From: Symsagittifera roscoffensis
Taxonomy: Eukaryota > Xenacoelomorpha > Acoela > Convolutidae
Reading direction: 5' to 3'
Assembly: GCF_963678635.1 (NCBI RefSeq)
Contig: NC_087065.1
Location: 52,021,858-52,085,857 of the forward strand
DNA: 64,000 bases
The notes beneath the pieces are model-generated. The model did no database searches. It was not told where the DNA came from and saw only the letters and a list, made by a program, of their open reading frames with translations. The position numbers and the translations under genes are program-made. Shown one piece after another: positions 12,275 to 22,074 of the stretch. Every line of letters begins with the position of its first letter. Position 1 is the first letter of the stretch.

Positions 12275-12660
12275 TGCAGATTGTGCGATATTATCTTCAC
12301 TAAAGTGTAATTTCAAAATCCTTAGTGCGATTTGTCCATGGATACTTGTGGGTCTTTAATCCATACAAAGTGATTTTCTTGGAATTGTGTTTTCTGATCT
12401 TTGAACCGATTGTTTTTTGCCAAAATCATCGGTATATATTCCGTTTGAAATATTCGTCAGATTTGATCAGCATTTATTTAAGTTGCCTCGAAATTGTTCC
12501 AATGACTTTCATACTCTTTCGATTATATTTGAATATTTGCGCTCCTGATTATCCAATTCAGAAATGGTTTGGGGTAACCTATTTGGAACTATCAAGGTCA
12601 TCCGAAATTGATGTGAGAGGTCTTTGGTTTAAAATGCCCGCAACTATGCTTTTTCTTAGT
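12274..12660 (-). pseudogene. BEL/Pao integrase C-terminal region, second copy
   Basis: This aligns closely with 5913-6290. Shared words include TATTATCTTCACTA, TTTTCTGATCTTTGAACC against TTTTCCGATCTTTGAACC, CCAATGACTTTCATACTCTTTCGA, and AGAAATGGTTTGGGGTAACC. It therefore encodes the same integrase end on the minus strand. It lies upstream of gag in the direction of transcription, as expected for the tail of a preceding tandem unit. The rest of that unit is not visible beyond 12.7 kb. Confidence 0.65.
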
Positions 12661-12914
12661 TGGTGAAATGCTGTGACTATTCTAAAAAGTTGTTGTCTGA
12701 CATTGACGGTATCAGTTTTTCGCCAGAGCAATTGGCTTAGCTTTCTGTATTCATTGAACCTACTAGCAACACGCTTTTTCGATAAACTATTTATTTCTTT
12801 TATTCTCTTAAGTTTGTCAAAAGTTCATAGGTAGTCCATCAGATGGTTTCGCTATAACTCATGTCGTATAACAAAAAAGGGCAGCCTTATTTCAATGTTA
12901 ATTATTCTAAAATT

Positions 12915-13135
12915 AGTGTATACTCACTTTGGAAGTTTTCTGGAGGAGAGATCCGATTTTCAAAACATTTTTTGAAATTTTGAGCAGTCCCAGAACAGTA
13001 TAAAGATATTATTTGGAAAAAATTTGAGCCACTTGTAAATTTTTAAAAAACATGTTCACAAAAGCTGTCTTAGGGCGCTTTTTGGGAAATTTGGACAAAA
13101 AAACGTGGTTTTTTGGCGCGCGCTCTCCTTCAAAG
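12915..13135 (-). mobile_element. fragment of hAT-like MITE family M2
   Basis: Read in reverse, this contains the interior of the M2 family. It has a GGAGAGCGCGCGCCAAAAAA block, then TTTGTCCAAATTTCCCAAAAAG, as in 34552-34620 and 36695-36750. The terminal CAGGGGCGGATCTAGG sequence is not preserved, so this is a truncated copy. Confidence 0.4.
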
Positions 13136-16030
13136 TTAGTATATATTGGCGCTGTTGGATTTCCTAAAAAGATTCAAAGAGGGGACCCAGTATCGTGCAA
13201 CTAAACACGTAATTTCGATTCATAAACGCAATTGCGCTGAATTTTGCGATTTTCAAGAATAAGCATTCTTATTTAAGTTACAGACTTGTTAGTTGTACAT
13301 GCATCAAAAATTCGAGTTAAATAAGGCGCTAAAAATCAATGATTGCTTAAATTTTTTGTGTTCATGATTCATGAGCTGAATTGTCTTGTATTAATATTGT
13401 AGTTTCCATCTGTCAATTTGTCTCAAAAACAAATTATTGGTTTCCACTTAAACCAATCAAGAGCTAGATTTTTGAGTCCTCTCAATCTCAGTTTTGTTCA
13501 CGTCAGAGCGAAATTTTTCATCACCCCACTTTCTTTCACGATGACTCCCTTGGATACGCTGGTCCAGACTATGAAGGGCAACCCGTAATAATGTTTTTTG
13601 CTTGCAGTTCATCTGTAAAAATTTTTATGTTGTATAAGACAGTTGACTCTGTCGATATCCCTAAGAAACCCTTTTTTCTACCTTCGCGCCCATGCCGCAA
13701 CTTCGATCCTCCTTAGTTTTTGTTGGTTGGTTGTTTGTTATAAGTAGCCAAATAACCAGTGACTAGGCATAGCAAGGCAACCTAACAACTTAAACCCAGC
13801 GGACCTAACTCATCTTTTGGTCAATTTGAACACAATGAAGTGCGACGTCATTCTGGTAAAGAAAAAGACATAAACAAAATTCTAGAAACGGCCTCAAAAG
13901 GGGCTGCGATCTTCCTTTCTGTACAGAAGGACTGGAAACTCTTTTGCTTAGAACTCTGATATAGACTCGAACGTAGAGAGTCTCTCTTTTGACTAGCAAA
14001 TTGATACTTCGAAACTTTTCGTGTCCAAACGTAAGCTCAAGTTCAATGCTTTAGGCAAAAATATCAAATTCAAATAAGGGCTATCTTTTTGTTAATATTT
14101 TTCACATAGTTTGTTTTCAGCTATTTCCGGTGCTCAATTGAAACTTATCGTCTTCAAACTTTAGATGCTTCTCGATTCAATGTGTTATCAGTTTTCTTTA
14201 ACCTATCTTTTAGTTTTTATTGGATCTATCCGACCTTGTAACTTAGCTTAGTTTGATGTTAGTGCTTCTCTCTAAAATATGTTGCCATTGTTTTAGTTAT
14301 ATTTTGCTGTGATTTTTTGGTTAGTTTATTCAATTTTTTGTGCAGTTCACTGTACCTGTTTAAGCATAGTCCGTTTCTCGTATTTCCCCACGTTAAATAA
14401 TGTGTTCTTTTGTCGAGCGAAACTCTTTTTGTTGCGACTTAATGTCGTTTTTATGCGTCTAAAACTTTGACGTGGTACCACTTTTGCAACCTAAATTGGT
14501 CTGGATGTGGTCTTCCTCACACAGTATCTTTGACATGGCAGGACATCGATTACACAATCTGACTATTACAGAGTGAACGCCTTACTACCATGCTAAGTGC
14601 CTCTTAGCTTCCGGTAACTCAGAGTTCAATTGTGCTTGGTAGATGCAACAACAGGATATCAAAGTGGCAAAACATTTGGACAACAAAAAAAGTGTTAGCA
14701 CTCTTCTTATGTTTTTCCAATTTTTGATTCGTTAGCATTAATTTGATGGCTAAAAAACTTTAAAATTTAGGCTATTAAATTGACTCAGTTTTAAAACAGA
14801 ACGAAAAAAGTTTCGAATAAAATTAGCCAGAGGGAATTAAGTTAACTAGTTAGCTTATTTTTAAGCATAAGCACGTGATTGGGCGCTGACCTAAAAATTT
14901 GAAATCAAGTTGTATCTATTTCTTAGAAAAGCATTTGAGTAATTGTTTTTAGCGTTTTCTATTCATGGGTGGGTCTCACAACTTTTTTAGTCTTACAACT
15001 TTGTACTATGATTGATGTTTGTTTTCCTTTCAGTTGCAAAATTGCTTTCTATGCACAGACTGACAAACGCTTTTGAACAAAAATATATTGAACGCAAAAT
15101 TGTAATTTTATGTCTATAAAGTAGTCCAGACACTGTTTTTCTCATGAAAAAAAAACAGAATCAAAATGTGTATTTTTGAGAAACCAGATTTTTTGTTTAT
15201 ATTTGGCAGGCCAAATCTGTCAAAAAACAATTCGTTGTTTACAAACACTCAAAAGAAGTTTTCGTCGTACTTAAAAATGACAATTTAGGATCAAAATAAA
15301 AACATAAAACTAAAAAGAAAAATAAAATATTCAAAGATATTTTAATTTTTCATCAAAGGAAAAAAAGCTAGTCATACTGTTTCAAAGTATGGAGAAAACA
15401 CTAGTTGCTCAATTACAAAGTGTGACGAAAATGCTGTAGTCATTAGAGTTATCAGACAAGTTCCTAGATTTATGAAATGCTTGCTCCACCAGTAAGAAAT
15501 TGTATGACAAGCATTTTTTGTCAACCCGAGAAGTTTTTCCTCTCAAAGTCTCATCAAGAACGATTGTCGCCTCCTATTTGTCGGAAACCGAGCTCGAATA
15601 TGGCATTTGGGCGCTCATATTTAAAAGCTAAGGAGAAACAAAATTGAGTATTGATGCTCCCTCCCTAAAGTCAAATCTCAAAATGGTTAAAATCGAACAA
15701 TGGCCAGTCAGTGAAACATTTAAAGCATGTTTCTTTTTATTTCAACAAATTTTTTAATCCTTGCTGTGGTTTATGAGGAGTTGAGTATTCATATATTCGA
15801 TGAAAAGAAGGTTAATAAAAAGTCAGTTTTGGAAAGTTTGCAAGGCAATGATATGCTTAGAGTTTTCACCAGCTTACTCTTTCGCGCAAGAGAATAGCCC
15901 ACTTAAATTTTTCCGATAAAGTAATACACTTTCTAGAGCAAATTTCATGCAATCAGGAAATAGAATTTTTCCCACGAACAACTTTTCTGTAAAATCTGCA
16001 AGAAATTGAACTTGTTTTGTTATTGAATCT
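13135..16030. other. non-coding stretch, nothing recognised apart from a short repeat at 13.71-13.85 kb
   Basis: AT-rich sequence without supported genes. Bases 13710-13850 are related to 4680-4834. At 15495-15540 there is a TTGTATGACAAGCATTTTTTG word followed by GTCAACCCGAGAAG, which recurs in the palindrome cluster at 18 kb. Confidence 0.5.
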
Positions 16031-16044
16031 TAATAGTTTCCACA

Positions 16045-16090
16045 TTACTAGCAGTCTAAAGTCAGGGGTTCGAGTCTCGGTGGACTTTGT
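16045..16090 (+). repeat. tRNA 3'-half-like sequence
   Basis: GGGGTTCGAGTCTCGGTGGACTT looks like the T arm and acceptor strand of a tRNA (perfect B-box core GGTTCGAGTC). No matching 5' half with an A box and complementary acceptor strand is found upstream, so it is a fragment or pseudogene. Confidence 0.3.
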
Positions 16091-16492
16091 TTTTGCTCAG
16101 TTTTTATGAAACTTTAAAAAAATTCCCATTAAAAATGCATTGTCGGGTTTTCTTCTGTCTGATCACGTTTTGTCGGCTTAACTGTCATTTCATAGTTTTT
16201 TGATGCTGCAAACAAATTTCGTTGTAGTTGACAGTGTTGCTCATTATAGTTGCAGAGAAGACTTATTCTGAGTCTTTTGTCATCAAATCAAATTATATTC
16301 GGCTCAAATGTTGTGTGCTCAAGCATTGCAAATTTGTTTCTGCTTTGTAAGTTTTGTCTCGTTACTACTTTAAAATTCGAAGTACAAAATCTTCCGACCA
16401 TACTCTTTGAAAAATTACAAAAAAAAAGTTTTTTTTTCAAATAAGTGAAATTGTTTTTGCGTCGTGTATTTAAAAAAACCTGATGGGAAACT

Positions 16493-16835
16493 ATATTTTA
16501 GGCAAATTTGACAGTCATACTAATATAGGCAAAAATTTTCTTCGAATATCTCCTTCGAGTGGTAGATCCAACAGCCTGACTCGCCAAGTTCGGGGGAAGC
16601 TCAGAAGTCTCCGAGCATAATTGAGCTGTTGTAAGCCTGATTGCTCGCTTTATTAGCTCGAATTAAGACGAAAAACCAAAAAATGCAAACCGGTCTTTTT
16701 CGACTCAGGAAATTTTTTTGAAATTTTTCAATATTGTTCGAATCACAACTCTAAGAGTTTCAAAATGATATATATCACTCAACTCTCTTCGATGATTATT
16801 TGTGGTAGCTTATTTTGCGAGGAAAGCACAAAAAA
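16493..16835 (-). repeat. dispersed repeat family R3, copy with an inserted 62-bp block
   Basis: This matches the reverse of the family best seen at 56755-57350. Shared words include ACAGTCATACTAATATAGGCAA, TTGTAAGCCTGATTGCTCGC, TTTATTAGCTCGAATT and CACTCAACTCTCTTCGATGATTATTTGTGG. Within it, bases 16552-16613 do not belong to the family. They are a near-identical copy of 17070-17131. Confidence 0.5.
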
Positions 16836-17029
16836 AGAACTAAAACACACTCGAATTTAAAGTTCATCTTTTTTTTCAAAGGGTCTGAACAAAAATCATT
16901 TTGTGTCAAAATCAAAAATCAGAAAGATTTTCTGCGTTTCAGTCAGAGTGATTCTGCATTAACACAGGGCCGCCTAACGATTCCCACGTTCCGTACTCAA
17001 AGCAGACACTACAACCATTAATGCAGTGC

Positions 17030-17372
17030 AGGTCTGGCGAACAGTTTTCCAAGGATCTAATCGACGCCGCCTTCGAGTGGTAGATCCAACAGCCTGGCTC
17101 GCCAAGTTCGGGGGAAGCTCAGAACTCTCCGGGTTTTTGGCAATGGAGCGTCTGAGGCCGGCCAGGCTGCTCCGTCTGCTAGTCCTCATTTTACTCCGGT
17201 ACTAATCCAAATCCTCTTCCCTACAACAGTTCCCCTTGCAACCAATGCATACACCGTAACCAAGCACCAATCAAGTGTCTGGTGCCACATATGGCTGGAT
17301 ACATTTTAAATGCAGTGGCCTAAAGTTTTTAAAAGACCATCACCGTGATTTTTACTGCCAAGAGAAAATTAG
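17030..17372 (+). pseudogene. PHD-finger relic, probably from a non-LTR retrotransposon
   Basis: Bases 17237-17277 read CNQCIHRNQAPIKC. After a frame change, 17280-17358 reads YGWIHFKCSGLKFL and then DFYC. Together they give the Cys/His ligand spacing of a PHD finger, with the W-x-H-x-x-C-S-G-L core. PHD fingers of exactly this W-H-x-x-C-S-G-L type are common just upstream of the endonuclease in non-LTR retrotransposons, where they follow a Pro/Ser-rich linker; a Pro/Ser-rich reading also precedes this one. No endonuclease or reverse transcriptase is visible downstream. The frame break shows decay. A host PHD protein pseudogene is the alternative. Confidence 0.45.
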
Positions 17373-17479
17373 ATTTGCCAAGAGAGAATTAGACAAAATT
17401 TTTTTATTTTTTTATTCCAAGAGGGAATTAGATTTGCCCACTTCACGATTCAAAGTTTTATCCAGTTCCTTAGCGATCC

Positions 17480-18000
17480 ACAAGTAATGATGGATTTGAA
17501 TAAATTGTTTGAAATTACTGTTCGAAATGTTGCCGTTAATTTTGCAAAATATGAAAAGTGCCAATCACCGTTCCTTGAGCTGATATAGCTTTGCAACGGC
17601 AAAAATTTTCTTGCAGCGCTGAATGTTTTCTCTCTCCTTTTTTGATTTCAGCCTTCTTTTGTTTATTTCAATCATTAATTTTATTTAAAATTCGTTTATT
17701 GTGATCAAAGGTTTTGCTGCTACTAATTGCCGCCTGCTGCGAATAGTTGCCTGGTGCAAATCGTCACGTTTTTTAATTTGTACGAATTTTCGCTTGCGAA
17801 CGGGGTTTACCTTGCCCAGTTTTAACGCTCACTTCAATTTAAACAATTAATCACTATTCTCTCTGGATAAAATTGGCTGACCCCTTTAGTCCATTTTTGA
17901 CAGGAGGAGGTATAAATGAGCCAAGTTTTTGGGAAATGGGTAAAAAAGAACCAAAATTATCGACATCTGAGCTGAGGGAACCCAAACCTCAGTAACCCGG
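17480..18000. other. non-coding stretch, nothing recognised
   Basis: No supported coding sequence and no repeat I can match inside the window. Confidence 0.5.
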
Positions 18001-18019
18001 GTTGTCCTCCATACACCGA

Positions 18020-18665
18020 AAATGGTTATCATACAATTCCATACATCAGGTGTGTGGAAAAATGCTTGTCATACAATTTTCATACAATTTCTAAAAATGG
18101 TTGAGAACTGGTATAAACTTATTTCTGTGGATGTTTGATTCTTATAAAACAGTCTGGTGATAAAAAACTGAGGTTCTAGTTGTTTGAAAAAAAAATGCTT
18201 ATCATACAATTCCCATATATGGGAATTGTATGACTGGCATTTTTTTGATGGCGACACAAAAATTTTTTCAAGTAATTTTGAAATTTTGGCCCAAAAATTT
18301 TTTTGTTTTTTTTTCAACCGTGGCTGTTATATTAATTGTGAAAAACAGCCACTTTCAGGTCGTTTGCTATGCATTGTAAATGCAAGACCGTCTAACCTTT
18401 GGTGTTTTGAGTAACCAAGGTCTTTGTCACTTGTGTTCGGTTGCAAACACCACCGAAAGTTTTTCAGAAACTAAATTAAGAAAGAAAAAATCAAAGTTTT
18501 TGGTTTATGGAAAAACACCTATCATACAATTTTCATATATGGAAAAATGTTTATCATAGAGATTTCATACAATGTTCTGTACGTATGGCATTGTATGGAA
18601 TTGTATGACAAGAAGTTTTTCATAAACGGAAATTGTATGATTAGAAGTTTTGGTCAACCCGGGAA
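18020..18665. repeat. cluster of CATACAATT palindromes
   Basis: At least seven copies of an ATCATACAATT word or its complement lie within 650 bp. They include a perfect palindrome at about 18205-18232 (AATTCCCATATATGGGAATT at its core) and a looser one at 18550-18620. Many are preceded by the word AATGCTTATC or followed by GACAAGAAG or GACTGGCAT. The unit also appears once at 15495. There is no coding content. Confidence 0.55.
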
Positions 18666-20000
18666 CATTGCTCACAATGGTTAAAAATGGTCATTTCTTA
18701 AATGCTGACCAATTTTTTAGAATTTGCCTGTGGGGGAATTGAATCGAACGGCAATGGAAAACGTTTTTGCAAAATAAACGAAAGAGGGCAATTGTTATTA
18801 AATAAGTCCCCACTTTCGATTGGAAAGAGTCCCGTCTTTTTTTTTCTAAAAATGGGTTTTGAGTTGTTTTTTACATTCGCTGTAATATTTTGGGGCTCAG
18901 TCGTACAAAAATGTTGGAGCATGAACATGCATCCCGGTCCATTTGAAACCGAGAAGGATGTAAAAAGCAAAGATTCAGATAGGCAGAAGGTAATTGCTTA
19001 CAATTCAATTTGAGATTTATGGATCTTATTACTACACAAGTTATAAGTGTTGCTTCAGCTGAATTATACTTTTCTTTTTGAAATTCAAAATGTGACCTTT
19101 TTCAGCTTTGAAGGGGTACGAATTGGGTAGTTCGCGACTATTACACTCTTTTCAACGCCTCTTCAAAGAACACTTTGATCTCGCATTTCAGAGCAAAGTC
19201 GCTTTTTATTGTCATTATTTTATTCTACCATCTTTATTCTACCTTTTTAGACCTTTTTTCGACTCATTAAGACCTCCCGGTAAGTCACTATCATTTGCAT
19301 TACGGTTAGGTAGCATCTAATCAAAATATTAGAAATAATGCATTTCATTTATTCACACTGCTTTTGTTCCGATATTTCTGAAACTCTTTTCCGTTCTAAA
19401 ATCGATTATAATGCAATACGCGTACTGTACCAATTACAAAAGTGCATTTATTCTCTTCTTTTCCTGTAGATTTTTTTTTGCTTCCGTTGGTGCAATAAAA
19501 AGAAGCTACTGCGCGGCGAGTTGAATTGCGGCAACTATATTAAAAGTGAATTTGTGAACAAACCACTGATGTGTGTGGCACCTTGCGGCAACTGTGCTCT
19601 TTAGATTATTCGGATAATCTCCCTCTTCCAATGCATACTCTGCTTGTATTCCTGAAGGTCAACAAGCAGACAGCCTTAAAAGCAGGCAAACCATTGTACA
19701 GTTCACTCGTCTGTTTACTAACTGACTCTAGCTGATTTGGTACAAACCAACCGATGACTGGACAAAAAATTGTAATTTTTTCGTATAAAAATTGCAGCAT
19801 TCTTGTTATGATCCGCTCAAAAACTGAGAATTTTGTTTTTAATTTAAAAACAAAGTGAAATTAAGATGAATTTAGTTTGTTAGTATTTTTGTTGAATTTG
19901 AAACAATCACTTTTGAGAGTCAAACTTATTGTGAAATGGGCGTTACAAGGTAATTGTTCGCAACCTTTGACTGTTTAATAGCCGTTTATGGGGGTGAATA
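18665..20000. other. mostly non-coding; two weak exon-like segments
   Basis: Two plus-strand open segments end or begin at plausible splice sites. The first (about 18702-18989) encodes a hydrophobic stretch (LFFTFAVIFWGSVV) and ends at a GTAATT donor. The second (19106-19279) follows a TTTTTCAG acceptor and ends at a GTAAGT donor. Their reading phases do not match each other, and neither resembles a known family. They are listed as possibilities only. The rest holds nothing I recognise. Confidence 0.25.
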
Positions 20001-20030
20001 TTCTTTGCCATGTAGAGAGACGGGGAAAGT

Positions 20031-20051
20031 GGGGGGGGGGGGGGGGGGGGG
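20031..20051. repeat. 21-base G homopolymer
   Basis: An uninterrupted run of G. It is a simple repeat, prone to length change and assembly error. Confidence 0.9.
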
Positions 20052-21410
20052 TAAAAGATAGCTTATTTCTTCGTGTTGTGCTTCGTGTGGAGTAAAAGTT
20101 GGCGGCTTTTTGATCTATATAGCACAGCTCTGCTTCTTAAATTCACTTCTTTTTATTTTATGTACTCCTCTTTATAGTAGTGACTCCATTATATGCAACT
20201 AAAGTTATGGCCACTGCGGCCATTGTATGGCACTACTGGTACTGACTGCCGCACTCCCACTGAACGCCAATCTTCTTCCTTCCTTCTCCATTTCCTCCGC
20301 CGTTTACCTTCCCTCCCGCAAGCCACCAAGCATACCGGTACGACGCAAAACTGTAAATGCCCACAAAACAAAGTTATTATTTCCAGATTTAAACTTATTT
20401 TACCAGAATCAGAAGTAGGGCGTGTACATTTTTGAACTTGGGCCATTAAAAATCGAAACTAGACTTTTTCGTATTTAAATTAAACTTTCGTCTTTGTTGC
20501 TGTTCGCTCTTTTAGTCTACCATTGCGCGTACCATTTTCAGTGCATTGCATAATAGCAGCTAGATAGCTGGTAATTTATACGCGAAGTCGTCTCGCTATC
20601 TAGTTAGTAGAGTTACCATCACGCTTTCAAATGCATTTCTTTTCCCTAAGGGTTCATTTGTATATCTATGCTTGTATGTTGTTACCATCTTACCTTTACA
20701 AACACAATGCATACAAAAAGATAAGACAGCTAGTCACTATATTCTAGTTAATACTCTCTTCAGTATGACCGAAGGTGTTTATAATGACGACGATGATTAC
20801 AGAAGGCTAATTGGAACATGGCCCTTTTTTCTCTATTATATATAGCTGCCCTTTTCCCTTCCATTATTTCTCCTTTTTCGATAGGAAAAAGCTACATTTT
20901 TTTTATTTGCTGAAAAAGAATCGAGAGATGAGATATAAACAGGTAATAATGTGCCACTTTATAGCTAATCTGAGTGTTTTATAGCCTTCTTACATTCGAA
21001 ATTATTAGAAACGCCTAAATCGTCTAAAATTGTTTTTTTTTGTTATCAGTCGCAGACATCTTTTTACGCACACTTGAGTTGCGGCATATCGCAAATACCG
21101 TTATCATTTTTTGTTCCACTTTTTCAAAAAAAAAAGCTAAAAGCACTTTATTTTTCATTGAGGTGTTTCACAATCGGAGTCACAAGCTATGCTCTATTTT
21201 CGAACAATCGATGGCATGAGTGCTAAGGTTCACGAAAATGCTCTGAGGTTGTTGTGAAGCTGTGGATTTTGTGGCCAGATTGTCAGGTTAGACTAATAAA
21301 CTGGTGCTTAGATTGTTTTTTTTTGTATAGTTTCCCAAACGGTGAATGACAAAGAGACAGGTCTGATCCAGACAATGAACTTAACATACAATTATAAGGG
21401 ACAGCAAAAC
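20052..21410. other. non-coding stretch with a GC-richer island at 20.19-20.44 kb
   Basis: Bases 20190-20440 are open on both strands and richer in C than the flanks, but neither reading resembles a known protein. The remainder, including a TATATATAGC stretch near 20840, is AT-rich with no supported feature. Confidence 0.4.
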
Positions 21411-22070
21411 AAACCAAGACTGCTCGTATCAGGGCGAAGCCCTGAATGTTCCTACTGCCTTTCACGGTTTATGGAGCAGTAATAACATGGAAAAATAAAA
21501 TGAAATAAAACAAAATGAAAAAAAAAATCCTAAAATTTGCAATTTTTTATGCAAATCATCCCCCACACGCTATATAAAGTACAAAAGGATAGATCTGGCT
21601 CCTTGTAACAAATCAATTATGGCAAATAAGCTATTTTCAACCAATTTGGAACGATTTTTATCACGGATTAACTCTCCGCTTACGCGTTAATAGCGCAAAT
21701 TATATCGCGCGTTAATTGTCCCTAATTGGCCAAAATGCCAATCTTTAAACCCCCGTAACTTTACGAAAAATAATCACAAGTAAAATATCTTTTCAAATTT
21801 GAGCGCAGGACAACAATAGCTTTCGAATGATATAAAAAAATTCCGTCAAAAATGGCTAGTTAAAAAGTCAAAATTTGTCTGAAGAAAAAAAAGACCCACC
21901 CCGAGCACAAATATTCCGTTACTTTCGTATCGAAAGTCGGAACAAAAAACAGTAGCAACAGCAAAGCACCCAAGTTGAAATTTTTCCGCCAAATTTTGAA
22001 CAACAATTTCGCACAGCATTTAGTTTTGTTTTCGTTTGATTTAAGGGCGAGCAAGTTGTGAAACAATTAT
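21411..22070 (-). mobile_element. repeat family R1, reverse copy
   Basis: The end word TGCTCGTATCAGGGCGAAG followed by CCTGAATGTTCC is the reverse of the ends of the direct repeats at 61.4 and 63.97 kb. Interior matches, all in reverse, include ATGGAGCAGTAATAACATGG, TATGGCAAATAAGCT, GCTTACGCGTTAATAGCGC, and CCGAGCACAAATATTCCGTTAC. The other terminus has diverged. There is no protein-coding content. It looks like a non-autonomous DNA element. Confidence 0.55.
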
Positions 22071-22074
22071 TCGT

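Noticed and set aside
18702-19279. Two-exon gene joining 18702-18989 and 19106-19279
   Set aside because: The splice phases do not match: the first exon ends in phase 0, but the second is open only in another phase.
20189-20446. 80-85-codon frames on both strands in a GC-richer island
   Set aside because: Both strands are equally open, neither resembles a known family, and no splice or promoter context decides between them.
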